The position numbers and the translations under genes are program-made. The notes under the pieces are model-generated. The model was not told the origin of the DNA. It made no database searches and was given only the letters and a program-made list of their open reading frames with translations. A stretch of DNA of 64,000 bases from Massilia rubra (GTDB lineage Bacteria > Pseudomonadota > Gammaproteobacteria > Burkholderiales > Burkholderiaceae_D): contig NZ_VUYU01000002.1 in assembly GCF_011682065.1 (NCBI RefSeq), positions 310,001-374,000 of the forward strand, in the 5' to 3' direction. Positions 55,522-64,000 of the stretch are shown piece after piece (the first letter of the stretch is position 1; each line of letters starts with the position of its first letter).

Positions 55522-56301
55522 TTACTTGATCGACGCTTTCTTCATCAGGTCTTCGCGGAACGCTTGCAGCTTGCGCTGTTGCAGCTGTTCGGCGATTTGC
55601 TGTTTGACTTCTTCCATCGGTGGAATCTTGGCCGTACGGGTATCTTCCAGCTTGATGACGTGGTAACCGAACTGCGTCTTGACCGGGGTGTCGGTGATGG
55701 CGCCTTTTTGCAGGGCAACCATGGCTTTCGAGAACTCAGGCACGTAACCGGCCGGGCTCGCCCAATCCAGATCGCCACCGTTGGCGGCCGAGCCGTCTTT
55801 CGACGAGGCCTTGGCCAGGTCTTCGAACTTGCTGCCGGTTTTCAGCTTGGCGATGATGGCCTTGGCTTCTTCTTCGGTTGGCACCAGGATGTGCTTGGCG
55901 TGGTATTCCTTGTCGCCCATCGTGGCTTTGAACTTGTCGTACTCGGCCTTGATCTCGGGATCCTTGACCGGGTTCTTTTTCACGTAGTCAGCCAGCATCG
56001 CGTTGATGATGATGCTCTGGCGCGCGTTTTCGAGCGCGGACTTGACTTCAGGACGGATGCCGAAGCCTTGCTTGTCGGCTTCCTGGATCATGACTTCGCG
56101 GCCGATCAGGTCTTTCTTGATGGCTTCGCGCAGTTGCGGGGAATCGGTTTGCTTGCCTTGGGCAACGACTTGCTTGACGACTTGGTCTACCTTGGCGGCA
56201 GGAATGCCTTTACCGTTGACGGTAGCAATATTTTGCGCGAACGCAGGCGCGGCGGCGAGCGCGAGCAGGGCTAACAACAGGCGGGCAGGCTTCAACATCA
56301 T
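55522..56301 (-). CDS. Secreted parvulin-type prolyl isomerase, copy 1
   Basis: A 259-residue protein with a signal peptide (about 1-22, APAFA-Q), an N-terminal SurA-like helical segment (VNGKGIPAAKVDQVVKQVVA), and a parvulin domain at about 130-225 (KEYHAKHILVPTEEEAKAI, GGDLDWASP, FGYHVIKLEDTR). It assists folding of periplasmic or outer-membrane proteins. It is about half identical to the next gene upstream, indicating tandem duplication. Confidence 0.93.
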   Translation of the reverse strand: MMLKPARLLLALLALAAAPAFAQNIATVNGKGIPAAKVDQVVKQVVAQGKQTDSPQLREAIKKDLIGREVMIQEADKQGFGIRPEVKSALENARQSIIINAMLADYVKKNPVKDPEIKAEYDKFKATMGDKEYHAKHILVPTEEEAKAIIAKLKTGSKFEDLAKASSKDGSAANGGDLDWASPAGYVPEFSKAMVALQKGAITDTPVKTQFGYHVIKLEDTRTAKIPPMEEVKQQIAEQLQQRKLQAFREDLMKKASIK

Positions 56302-56415
56302 TATCTTGGATCCTTTATCAATACAAAAGTAAGCGGCTGGACGGGATCATACCGCCAATCAGTCCAGCGAGCCGGCGCACGCGTGCGGCGCGGCAATCGT
56401 GCGCCGTGCACCGGT

Positions 56416-57195
56416 CTATTTGACCGACGCTTTCTTGACCATGTCATCCTGGTAGGCTTGCAGCTTCTTCTGCTGCAGCGAATCGGCGATCTGCGGCTTG
56501 ACTTCGTCGAACGCCGGCAGTTTTGCCGCACGGGTGTCGTCGAGCTTGATGACGTGGAAACCGGCTGGCGTTTGCACCGGGTTATCGCCGACCTGGCCAT
56601 TTTTCAGGCTGACGAAGGCGTCGCTGAATTCTTTCGGGAACGACGATGGCAGTGCCCAGTCGAGGTCGCCGCCATTGTTGGCGGTGCCGCTGTCCTTGGA
56701 GGTCTTGGCCAGGTCTTCGAACTTGGCGCCGCCCTTGAGCTTGGCGATGATGGCCTTGGCGTCGGCTTCGTTCTCGGCCAGGATATGGCGGACATGGTAT
56801 TCCTTGTCGCCGGCCTGCGACTTGTAGCGATCGTATTCGGCCTTGATGTCGGCGTCGCTGACGGCGTTCTTGCTCACGAAGTCACGCACCAGGGCGTTGA
56901 TGACGATGGTCTGGCGCGCGCTCTCGAGCTGCTGCTTGACGGTGGCGTCTTTCTCGAAACCCTTCTTGACGGCTTCTTGCATCATCACTTCGCGGGCGAT
57001 CAGGTCTTTCTTGACCATCTCGCGCAGCTGTGGGGAATCGGGCTGTTGGCCTTGGGCGACAACTTGCTTGACGACTGCATCGACGCGGGCCGAAGGAATG
57101 GGCTTGCCGTTGACAACAGCAACGTTCTGCGCAAAGGCAGGCATGGCGGCAACGGCGATCAGTGCTAACAGCAAGCGGGCTGGCTTAAAGGTCAT
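56416..57195 (-). CDS. Secreted parvulin-type prolyl isomerase, copy 2
   Basis: A 259-residue paralog of copy 1 with the same length, signal peptide and domain order (VNGKPIPSARVDAVVKQVVA, KEYHVRHILAENEADAKAI, GGDLDWALP, AGFHVIKLDDTR). It is transcribed first; 114 bases separate the two genes, enough for a separate start. The duplicated pair beside bolA and yciB suggests an envelope-biogenesis operon. Confidence 0.93.
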   Translation of the reverse strand: MTFKPARLLLALIAVAAMPAFAQNVAVVNGKPIPSARVDAVVKQVVAQGQQPDSPQLREMVKKDLIAREVMMQEAVKKGFEKDATVKQQLESARQTIVINALVRDFVSKNAVSDADIKAEYDRYKSQAGDKEYHVRHILAENEADAKAIIAKLKGGAKFEDLAKTSKDSGTANNGGDLDWALPSSFPKEFSDAFVSLKNGQVGDNPVQTPAGFHVIKLDDTRAAKLPAFDEVKPQIADSLQQKKLQAYQDDMVKKASVK

Positions 57196-57303
57196 TATTC
57201 GTTCCTGTTCGGGGATGGTTACTTGGACAAAGATTAGATTAGTTTTTTTACTTTACGTTCAATTGTCGGACAGATTTCTTAAGGCGCTCTGAAAGCGCAC
57301 GGT

Positions 57304-57579
57304 TCACAGCTCGGACGGCGCCAGTGCGGTGATGGCCAGTGCGTGTATCTCATTGTGCATCATATCGTGCACGGAATCATACACGAGTCGATGTCGCATG
57401 ACGAGCCTGAGCCCCTCGAAACGCGCTGAAACGATCTTCAGGCGGAAGTGGCTGCCTCCGGAAGCGGCCCCGGCGTGGCCTGCATGCAAGGCCGATTCGT
57501 CGGTCAGCTCGAGCACGCTCGGCGCCAGGGCGGCGGTCAGTTGCGCGCGGATGCGCTCGGGTCGGGTTGACTGGTTCAT
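57304..57579 (-). CDS. bolA: BolA-family protein
   Basis: A 91-residue BolA protein. The conserved C-terminal helix-strand pattern is visible (VMRHRLVYDSVHDMMHNEIH then ALAITALAP); HRLVY and the IHALAI histidine are the family hallmarks. BolA proteins pair with monothiol glutaredoxins in iron-sulfur trafficking and affect cell shape. It overlaps the yciB stop by four bases. Confidence 0.9.
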   Translation of the reverse strand: MNQSTRPERIRAQLTAALAPSVLELTDESALHAGHAGAASGGSHFRLKIVSARFEGLRLVMRHRLVYDSVHDMMHNEIHALAITALAPSEL

Positions 57580-58211
57580 GCTTGTTCCTCCGCTTCAATG
57601 TACTTCGACAGCATCAGGGTCTGGACGATGATGAAAACAAACAGCAGGCCGTTGATGCCGAACAGCTTGAAGCTCACCCAGCCGCTGGTGTTGCCTTTGA
57701 AAATGACAAACGCGGCGACCAGGTTGATCACGCCGAGCACGAAGAAGAACACCATCCACGACAGGCCGACGTTTTTCCAGACCGGCTCGGGCAGCTTGAT
57801 CTGCGCTTCCATCGCCTGGCGCATCAGGTTCTTGCCGAAGCCGAACTGCGCCACGCACATCACCAGCGCGAACACCCAGTAGATGATGGTCGGTTTCCAC
57901 TTGATGAACACATCGTCGTGGAAGTAGATGGTCATGCTGCCGAAGATGGTGATGATCAGGAAGGATACCCACAGCATGGCGTCGATCTTGCGGCCGCGCA
58001 GCTTCAGGTAGACCAGCTGCAAGGTGGTGGCGACGATCGCGACCACGGTGGCGATCATGATCGGCGCCTGGTCCGGCTTGATGGTCCCACCCGCGACGAG
58101 TCCGCCCAAGAACTTGGTGGCGATGGCGAACGATGCCTGCTGGTTGATCTCGGCCAGTTTGAAGACGCCGAAGAACAGCAGGATGGGGAAAAAGTCGAAC
58201 AGAAATTTCAT
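57576..58211 (-). CDS. yciB: Inner-membrane spanning protein YciB (septation protein A)
   Basis: A 211-residue polytopic membrane protein starting MKFLFDFFPILLFFGVFK, the hallmark of YciB/IspZ, with about five or six helices. IYFHDDVFIKWKPTIIYWVFA is the conserved central segment. YciB links cell division and envelope synthesis machinery. A small C-terminal charged tail (KYIEAEEQA) follows. The stop overlaps bolA. Confidence 0.95.
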   Translation of the reverse strand: MKFLFDFFPILLFFGVFKLAEINQQASFAIATKFLGGLVAGGTIKPDQAPIMIATVVAIVATTLQLVYLKLRGRKIDAMLWVSFLIITIFGSMTIYFHDDVFIKWKPTIIYWVFALVMCVAQFGFGKNLMRQAMEAQIKLPEPVWKNVGLSWMVFFFVLGVINLVAAFVIFKGNTSGWVSFKLFGINGLLFVFIIVQTLMLSKYIEAEEQA

Positions 58212-58226
58212 ATTGTTATTCGTGGA

Positions 58227-58622
58227 TCAGGTTGGGTCGAAGCGCAGCGACGCGGAATTGATGCAATAACGCAATCCGGTTGGCGGTGGGCCGTCCGGAA
58301 ACACGTGGCCGAGATGCGCGTCACAGACCGCGCAAATAATCTCGGTGCGCAGCATACCATGCGTGCGGTCGGTTTTTTCGATCACATTGGCCGGGTCGAG
58401 CGCGGTGAAGTAGCTTGGCCAGCCGCAGCCGGAATCGAACTTGGCGTCGGAGGCGAACAGCGGCGTCTCGCAGCACACGCAGGTGTAGATGCCGTGCTCG
58501 TGGTGGTCCCAGAATTTGCCGGTGAAGGCGCGTTCGGTGGCCGCGTGGCGCGTGACCTCGTACTCCATCGGATCGAGCATGGCACGCCATTCGGCGTCGG
58601 TTTTGGTGACTTTATCGGACAT
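58227..58622 (-). CDS. msrB: Peptide-methionine (R)-S-oxide reductase MsrB
   Basis: A 131-residue enzyme. Structural zinc is held by Cys48, Cys51, Cys97 and Cys100 (CVCC and CAVC motifs). The catalytic cysteine is Cys120 in RYCINSAS; Cys66 in GCGWPS may be resolving. It repairs methionine R-sulfoxide in cytoplasmic proteins. The ATG at 58622 is chosen over a longer frame reading into selO. It lies 11 bases after selO, so both are probably one transcript. Confidence 0.96.
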   Translation of the reverse strand: MSDKVTKTDAEWRAMLDPMEYEVTRHAATERAFTGKFWDHHEHGIYTCVCCETPLFASDAKFDSGCGWPSYFTALDPANVIEKTDRTHGMLRTEIICAVCDAHLGHVFPDGPPPTGLRYCINSASLRFDPT

Positions 58623-58633
58623 GATGATTGCTT

Positions 58634-60172
58634 TCAGGAAGAACAGCTCACTGCCAGGTGGCTCGCCCAGTCGGGCGGCAACGCGCAATAGTGATCGTTA
58701 TGGGGTTGTTCGTCGAATGGATGCTCCAGCACGGCCAGCAGCCGCGCCACTTCGGAAAAATCCTTGTCCTGCGCTTTTTCGATGGCGGCCTGGGCCAGGT
58801 AATTGCGCAATACATACTTTGGGTTGACCCGGTCCATTGCAAGCTTGCGTTCGGGGTCGACGCTGTTTTCCAGGCGCAGGCGGGCGCGGTAGCGCAGCGC
58901 CCAGGCGTCGAAATCTTCGCGCGCGATGAACATGTCGCGCAGCGGCGCGTCCTGGTCCGGCGCGTCCAGGCGCAGCGTGCCGAGCTTGCGGAAGAACAGG
59001 GTGAAGTCGGCGTGATTGGCGTGCATCAAGGTAAACATGGCGTCGAACAGTTGCGCATCGTCATCTTGCCCGGTCGCCAGGCCCAGCTTGGCGCGCAGCA
59101 GTTCGTCGATCTTGCCGGCAAAGGCGGGCTGATACACCGCCAGCGCCTCCTCGGCTTCTTCCACGCTGCCGATCAGCGGCAGCAGCGCTTGCGCCAGCGC
59201 ATAGCAATTCCAGTGGCCTACCTGCGGCTGGTTGGCGTAGGAATAGCGGCCCTGCTGGTCGGTGTGGTTGCAGATGTGCTCGGAGTCGAATGCGTCCATG
59301 AAGCCGAACGGGCCGTAGTCGAGCGTCAGGCCGAGGATCGACATATTGTCGGTGTTCATCACGCCATGCATGAAGCCAACCGCTTGCCAGTGCGCAATCA
59401 TGTGCGCGGTGCGTCGGGTGACTTCTTTCAGCAGGGCCTGGTAGGGATTGGGCGCGCCGGCCAGTTCCGGGTAGAACGTGGCGATGACGTAATCGGCCAG
59501 GATGCGCAGTTCCTCGGGCTTGTCGCGCGAGGACCAGTGCTCGAAGGAGCCGAAGCGCACGAAGCTGGGGGCCATGCGGGTGACCACGGCGGCGCTCTCG
59601 ACCGTTTCGCGCAGGATGCCCTGGTCGGAACCGGTGACCACCAGCGCGCGGGTGGTGGGGATGCCGAGCGCGGCCATTGCTTCGGAACACAGGAATTCGC
59701 GGATCGACGAGCGCAGCACGGCGCGTCCGTCGCCCATGCGCGAGTACGGGGTTTTGCCTGCGCCCTTGAGTTGCAGTTCCATCGGACCTTGCGGACCGGC
59801 GAGCTGGCCGAGCAGGATGGCGCGGCCGTCGCCGAGCTGGCCGGCCCAAACCCCGAACTGGTGGCCGGAATAGACGGCGGCGAGCGGCTTGGCGCGCGGC
59901 GGGACGTGGTTGCCGGTGAAGGTGGCGACGAAGTCGTCCTGCTCGAGCAAGGCCGGGTCCAGGCCCACCAGGGCGGCGGCGCGCGCGCTGGCGGCCACGA
60001 AGTAGGGCGCTGGCAGCGGCGTGGGCATCAGCCGGGTGTAGAAAGCGGGAGGCAATCCGGCAAACGAATTGTCCAGCGGCAAGTCATCAACGTTAATGGC
60101 AGATCCAGTCGCGGTAAAGGGGTGAAAACAATAGCGGAATTCTACCGTACCGGCTGTTTTTTGGCCGGTCAT
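58634..60172 (-). CDS. selO: SelO (YdiU) protein adenylyltransferase
   Basis: A protein of about 512 residues with the pseudokinase fold: [19 protein letters not shown] (about residues 100-118), [19 protein letters not shown], and [19 protein letters not shown] with the conserved Asn/Asp residues that bind metal and ATP. SelO transfers AMP to protein hydroxyls (AMPylation) and supports oxidative-stress survival. Start is uncertain: ATG 60172 is the most downstream of four in-frame ATGs from 60229, and none has a good ribosome site. It leads directly into msrB. Confidence 0.94.
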   Translation of the reverse strand: MTGQKTAGTVEFRYCFHPFTATGSAINVDDLPLDNSFAGLPPAFYTRLMPTPLPAPYFVAASARAAALVGLDPALLEQDDFVATFTGNHVPPRAKPLAAVYSGHQFGVWAGQLGDGRAILLGQLAGPQGPMELQLKGAGKTPYSRMGDGRAVLRSSIREFLCSEAMAALGIPTTRALVVTGSDQGILRETVESAAVVTRMAPSFVRFGSFEHWSSRDKPEELRILADYVIATFYPELAGAPNPYQALLKEVTRRTAHMIAHWQAVGFMHGVMNTDNMSILGLTLDYGPFGFMDAFDSEHICNHTDQQGRYSYANQPQVGHWNCYALAQALLPLIGSVEEAEEALAVYQPAFAGKIDELLRAKLGLATGQDDDAQLFDAMFTLMHANHADFTLFFRKLGTLRLDAPDQDAPLRDMFIAREDFDAWALRYRARLRLENSVDPERKLAMDRVNPKYVLRNYLAQAAIEKAQDKDFSEVARLLAVLEHPFDEQPHNDHYCALPPDWASHLAVSCSS

Positions 60173-60262
60173 GCACGCTATCATCGCCGTCAACGACATT
60201 GACGAGCATCCAGGCGACAGTGGCGTCAACTGCTCATCGACCGAGCTTGCGGCCAGCCATGA

Positions 60263-61021
60263 TCATTGAAGTTCCGCCGCCAGGGAAACTGCGCTGATCG
60301 CGGAATTGATCTTTTTCCCGTCGTGGCCGGCGTGCTGGTCAGGCGCGTAAGTAACTTTGTAAAGCGTTCCGCCATTCACCCAGAGTACTTCCTCGAGTCT
60401 TCGGCCCTGATCGTCGGTCAGCACAAGAGAGATGGCCGGTTTGCCAGCCACGGTCGTATTGACCGCCGCTTTGTTCATGTAAAACATGCCACCCGACGCG
60501 GCCAGGTCCATTTCGGATACGCGCCAGTAGCCACTGCCTTCGATATGGAAGTAGCGCTCGATGCCGGTCCATTTGCCATTGACGATCGTGCCCTGGGGCG
60601 TCGCCCCGATAAGCTTGCCGCTACGCACGGTCGCAGCATGGAAGCCTACCTTCAGGTCTCCTACGCTGTTGACGACGATGGGCGTGGTCGGGATCGGCCT
60701 TCCGGACTTGACTGTCTCGACAAACGCGGCCGCTTCCGCGGCGCTCGACTGGCGCCCTTTGACCACCTTCAGCTCGTTCATGAACTTGCGTACCTCCTCG
60801 GGCGACTTTTTGACAGCGCTGAAGCCGTCTTCCGCCTTGATCATGGCGCTGCGCTGCATCTGATGCGATTGCCCGGGCGGCGGCGGAAGCGGCATCTGAT
60901 TGGGGTCGACCAGCAGCACGCGGTCGGTGCCGCCTTGTGCCGGGCGAGGCATGGCGTGCGGGCCTTGCGCGAACGCACTCGTACAAGCCAAGGTAAGGGC
61001 GGCGCCAATTATCTTTTTCAT
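60263..61021 (-). CDS. Secreted uncharacterised protein
   Basis: A 252-residue protein with a clean signal peptide (MKKIIGAALTLACTSAFA-Q), a Pro/Met-rich early segment (about residues 20-55), a charged helix, and a beta-rich C-terminal half (GTIVNGKWTGIERYFHIEGS, PAISLVLTDDQGRRLEEVLW). GAGG lies before the ATG. No catalytic motif or lipobox. Function unknown; it is divergent from the acyl-CoA ligase across 261 bases. Confidence 0.82.
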   Translation of the reverse strand: MKKIIGAALTLACTSAFAQGPHAMPRPAQGGTDRVLLVDPNQMPLPPPPGQSHQMQRSAMIKAEDGFSAVKKSPEEVRKFMNELKVVKGRQSSAAEAAAFVETVKSGRPIPTTPIVVNSVGDLKVGFHAATVRSGKLIGATPQGTIVNGKWTGIERYFHIEGSGYWRVSEMDLAASGGMFYMNKAAVNTTVAGKPAISLVLTDDQGRRLEEVLWVNGGTLYKVTYAPDQHAGHDGKKINSAISAVSLAAELQ

Positions 61022-61282
61022 GATTCATCCTCTTTTTGTAGGTCAAGCATTGCATTTCTACCGAGACGGCAATAAGGGGTTGGGCATCGAGCGCGCCGCA
61101 GCGTTTCGACAAGTGTCGGGCTGGATCGTATTCCGATCAACGTACCACACTTCGCCCGACCACTGGACCATCCGGTCTGGATGCGCTGCACCATCGAAAA
61201 TGATTGACTGTTTTAGCACGGTCGTACGAAACTAAGTCAACGGTTGCCGGAGCGCAGCCGCAATGTAATGACAGGAGTATTG

Positions 61283-62935
61283 ATGACGTCTTACCCGATG
61301 AGCCCACTGATGGGGCAAATGATGGACCAGCCTTTGCTCATCTCCAGCATTATCGAATTCGCGGCAAGGCACTACGGCAGCACCGAAATCGTTTCGCGCC
61401 GGGTCGAAGGCGATATCCACCGCTACACCTACAGCGACTGCCACCGGCGCGCGCGCCAGATGGCCAACGCACTCACCGGCCTGGGCGTCCAGCTCGGCGA
61501 CCGGGTCGCCACCCTGGCCTGGAACGGCTACCGCCACATGGAACTGTATTACGCGGTGTCCGGATCGGGCGCCGTGCTGCATACGGTCAACCCGCGCCTG
61601 CATCCGGAACAGATCGCCTACATCGCCAACCACGCCGAAGACCAATATCTGTTCTTCGACCTGACCTTCCTGCCGCTGATCGAAGCCGTGGCCGCCCACT
61701 GCAAGACGGTCAAGGCGTTCATCCTCATGGCCGGGCGAGAGCACATGCCCGCCGAGACAAAGATTGCCCAGTTGCTGTGCTATGAAGACTTGATTTCGAG
61801 CAGTTCAGCCGATTACACCTGGCCGCTGTTCGACGAAAACTCGGCCGCTTCGCTGTGCTACACGTCCGGCACCACGGGCAACCCCAAGGGAGCCTTGTAC
61901 TCGCATCGTTCGACCGTGCTGCACGCGTATGGTTCCGCGATGCCGAATGCGCTCAACGTGTCGTCGGCCGACACCGTGCTGCCGGTGGTGCCGATGTTCC
62001 ACGTCAATGCGTGGGGCTTGCCGTATTCGGTACTGCTGTCGGGCGCGAAGATGGTCTATCCGGGCGCGGCGCTGGACGGCAAGTCGCTATACGAGCTGTT
62101 CGAAGCTGAAAAGGTCACGTTCTCGGCCGGCGTGCCGACCGTCTGGCTGGGCCTGATCAATTATGCGCTCCAGAATCAGCTGCAGTTCAGCACGTTCCGG
62201 CGCACGGTCATCGGCGGCTCGGCCTGTCCGCCGGCGATGATGGACACCTTGATCGACAAGTTCAATGTGGAAGTCATCCACGCCTGGGGCATGACCGAAA
62301 TGTCGCCGCTGGGCACCGCGGGCGGCTTGCAGACCAGGCATTTGAGCTTGCCGAAAGATGCCCAGCGCAAGATTTTGCAGAAGCAGGGGCATGCGATCTA
62401 CGGCGTGGACATGAAAATCGTCGACGACGCCGGTACGGAGTTGCCGTGGGATGGCAGTACTTACGGCCATTTGCTGGTCAAAGGCCCGTGGATCATCAAG
62501 AGCTACTTCAAGAACGAAGGCGGCGACGTACTCCAGGATGGCTGGTTTCCGACCGGCGACGTGGCCACCATCGACGCCGACGGCTACATGCAGATTACCG
62601 ACCGCAGCAAGGATGTGATCAAGTCCGGCGGCGAGTGGATCGGCACGATTGACCTGGAAAATATCGCCATGTCGCATCCGGCGGTGCTGCAGGCGGCATG
62701 TATCGGCATCGCGCACCCGAAATGGGATGAACGTCCGCTGTTATTGGTGGTCAAACGTCCAGGGATGGAAGTGACGCGGGGAGAGATGCTGGCGTTTTTT
62801 GAAGGCAAGATCGCCAAGTTCTGGATGCCGGACGATGTGGTGTTCATCGAGGCGCTACCGATGGGAGCGACCGGCAAGATTCAAAAGAACAAGCTGCGCG
62901 ATCAGTTCAAGGCGCATCAGTTACCGGTGGTTTGA
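61283..62935 (+). CDS. Fatty-acid/acyl-CoA ligase (AMP-forming, AlkK-like)
   Basis: A 550-residue ANL-superfamily enzyme. The phosphate-binding loop YTSGTTGNPKG is at residues 193-203, the adenine region HAWGMTEMSPLGT near 334, the hinge GWFPTGDVATIDADGYMQI near 420, and the catalytic Lys region GATGKIQKNKL near 532. It activates medium or long acyl chains as CoA esters. ATG 61283 is chosen because AGGAG lies five bases upstream; 61268 is the alternative. It is followed by the inverted-repeat region and a Liv-type binding protein. Confidence 0.93.
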   Translation: MTSYPMSPLMGQMMDQPLLISSIIEFAARHYGSTEIVSRRVEGDIHRYTYSDCHRRARQMANALTGLGVQLGDRVATLAWNGYRHMELYYAVSGSGAVLHTVNPRLHPEQIAYIANHAEDQYLFFDLTFLPLIEAVAAHCKTVKAFILMAGREHMPAETKIAQLLCYEDLISSSSADYTWPLFDENSAASLCYTSGTTGNPKGALYSHRSTVLHAYGSAMPNALNVSSADTVLPVVPMFHVNAWGLPYSVLLSGAKMVYPGAALDGKSLYELFEAEKVTFSAGVPTVWLGLINYALQNQLQFSTFRRTVIGGSACPPAMMDTLIDKFNVEVIHAWGMTEMSPLGTAGGLQTRHLSLPKDAQRKILQKQGHAIYGVDMKIVDDAGTELPWDGSTYGHLLVKGPWIIKSYFKNEGGDVLQDGWFPTGDVATIDADGYMQITDRSKDVIKSGGEWIGTIDLENIAMSHPAVLQAACIGIAHPKWDERPLLLVVKRPGMEVTRGEMLAFFEGKIAKFWMPDDVVFIEALPMGATGKIQKNKLRDQFKAHQLPVV

Positions 62936-63286
62936 GTTAAGACGCTACCCCCAAAACGTCGTCCCCGCGAAGGCGGCTATTTCAAAAGGGAAGCGCTCAA
63001 CGACTACCACCGCCTCCAGCACCGTCATTCCCGCGCAGGCGGGAATCCAAGTTCGCTGCTATGCCACGGAATGGGATTCCCGCCTGCGCGGGAATGACGG
63101 ATAAGAGTCTACCGCCTAGCGGTGATTTTAGCGTTTTGAGACAGCGCTCCTGCGCGGGGCCGACGTTATTGATACCGGTGGGCGTAATACGATTAACACT
63201 TAACAAGAGGTTTTCAGCATCAGGATGGGCAGCACTCGCTGCAAGGGCATCAGACCCGCATAGACAATAGAGAAGGATGGAGACGC
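62936..63286. other. Intergenic region after the acyl-CoA ligase
   Basis: 351 bases without a gene. It holds a degenerate half-copy of the intergenic palindrome (62956-62975), the complete copy at 63022-63100, and a leader of about 180 bases before the binding-protein ATG with no clear promoter. AAGGATGGAG at 63272-63282 is the ribosome site of the next gene. Confidence 0.8.
63022..63100. repeat. Long inverted repeat, intergenic palindrome copy 4
   Basis: CCGTCATTCCCGCGCAGGCG... and its complement GATTCCCGCCTGCGCGGGAA... form arms of about 27 bases. It sits downstream of the ligase gene, as the other copies sit downstream of genes. Confidence 0.9.
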
Positions 63287-64000
63287 ATGATCAAGACTAT
63301 TCGCCCGTTGACACTGGCTGTTTCGTTTGCATTGCTGTCGGCTGCGGCCCAGGCCGAAACCGTGAAGATCGCCTACATCGACCCTCTGTCGGGGCCTTTC
63401 GCGCCGGTCGGGCAGAACCAGCTGAAAAGCTTCCAGTTGATCGCCGACATGGCCACCCAGCAAAAATGGGCCGGCGAGCATAAACTCGAGGTGGTCGGCT
63501 TCGACAACAAAGGCAGCCCCCAGGAGTCGCTCACCCTGCTCAAAACCGTCATCGACCAAGGGTACCGCTACATCACCCAGGGCAGCGGCTCCGGCGTCGG
63601 CCTGGCCCTGCTCGACGCCATCAACAAGCATAACGAGCGCAATCCGGGCAAGGAAATCGTGTACCTCAACTACGCGGCCATCGATCCGGACATGACCAAC
63701 AGCAAGTGCAGCTTCTGGCACTTTCGCTTCGACGCCAATTCCGACATGAAAATGGAGGCGCTGACCTCCTACATGGCGCCCAACAAGGACATCAAAAGCG
63801 TCTACATCATCGGCCAGAACTATGCTTTCGGCCAGGCCGTCAGCCGCGCCGCCAAGGAATACCTGAAACGCAAGCGTCCGGACATCAAGATCGCCGGCGA
63901 CGACCTGCACCCGATCGCCCAGGTCAAGGATTTCTCGCCGTACATCGCCAAGATCAAGGCGTCCGGGGCCGACACCGTCATCACCGGCAACTGGGGCGCC
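63287..64000 (+). CDS. Branched-chain amino acid-type ABC transporter substrate-binding protein, partial
   Basis: The first 238 residues of a periplasmic binding protein; the gene runs past the window end. It has a signal peptide (MIKTIRPLTLAVSFALLSAA then AQAE) and the type I periplasmic-binding fold typical of LivJ/LivK: VKIAYIDPLSGPFAPVGQNQ, QGYRYITQGSGSGVGLALLD, and YIIGQNYAFGQAVSRAAKEY. The ligand may be a branched-chain amino acid, an amide or an aromatic acid. The adjacent acyl-CoA ligase hints at import of an organic acid or amino acid for catabolism (inference). Confidence 0.93.
   Translation, partial: MIKTIRPLTLAVSFALLSAAAQAETVKIAYIDPLSGPFAPVGQNQLKSFQLIADMATQQKWAGEHKLEVVGFDNKGSPQESLTLLKTVIDQGYRYITQGSGSGVGLALLDAINKHNERNPGKEIVYLNYAAIDPDMTNSKCSFWHFRFDANSDMKMEALTSYMAPNKDIKSVYIIGQNYAFGQAVSRAAKEYLKRKRPDIKIAGDDLHPIAQVKDFSPYIAKIKASGADTVITGNWGA

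Overview
The window is high-GC chromosomal DNA from a betaproteobacterium. Gene content and order point to Burkholderiales, most likely Oxalobacteraceae (a Massilia, Telluria, Duganella or Janthinobacterium-like genus). The basis is the tRNA-Leu/tig/clpP/clpX/lon/hup/tRNA-Val/tRNA-Asp/ppiD order, the hpnCDE cluster, paired secreted parvulins beside bolA and yciB, and CGTC(A/G)TTCCCGCG-type inverted repeats at gene ends. The family assignment is inference from sequence reading; no database search was possible.

Layout. 1-5.0 kb: start of an exported protein; an autoregulated-looking operon (4-TM protein, XRE regulator, secreted alpha/beta hydrolase) with twin operator repeats; a BaiN-type flavoprotein; an envelope operon (45-aa membrane peptide, DUF1700 protein, DUF2807/GIN protein). 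5.1-8.2 kb: squalene synthesis genes hpnE, hpnD, hpnC. 8.3-14.1 kb: RND efflux adaptor and pump, then a MATE exporter. 14.3-23.5 kb: the protein-quality-control core (tRNA-Leu, tig, clpP, clpX, lon, hup, two tRNAs, ppiD) with clear terminators. 23.5-31.4 kb: accessory block of hypotheticals, including a 738-aa unknown protein, a primase-fold-like protein, and a lower-GC island with a PAAR protein carrying an HELLH metallopeptidase motif, flanked by two paralogous secreted proteins. 31.4-42.2 kb: mnmH, tesA, orphan ybbA-type ATPase, nnr, 5-oxoprolinase, a Pro/Lys-rich membrane protein and a WG-repeat protein. 42.2-46.8 kb: accessory cassette on the minus strand (membrane AraC regulator, NTF2/DJ-1 fusion, inactive-looking beta-lactamase-fold protein). 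46.8-52.7 kb: divergent TPR response regulator and purL. 52.7-58.7 kb: short repeats, small stress-type genes, a quinone-oxidoreductase-like enzyme, two parvulins, bolA, yciB, msrB. 58.6-64 kb: selO, a secreted unknown, an acyl-CoA ligase, and the start of a Liv-type binding protein cut by the window end.

The strongest candidate for an undescribed system is 27.5-30.9 kb. A PAAR-tipped protein with a C-terminal zincin motif sits between two secreted paralogs sharing four cysteine positions, preceded by two tiny overlapping ORFs. This looks like a type VI secretion effector with duplicated periplasmic immunity proteins, separated from any secretion-apparatus genes in this window. Other points worth attention are competing hairpins between clpX and lon, twin operators ahead of the XRE operon, a glutamate at the phospho-acceptor site of the TPR response regulator, a beta-lactamase-fold protein lacking all three catalytic motifs, and a (CTGAAA)7 tract next to a ribosome binding site. 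No transposase, integrase, CRISPR array, rRNA or plasmid/phage replication gene was seen.
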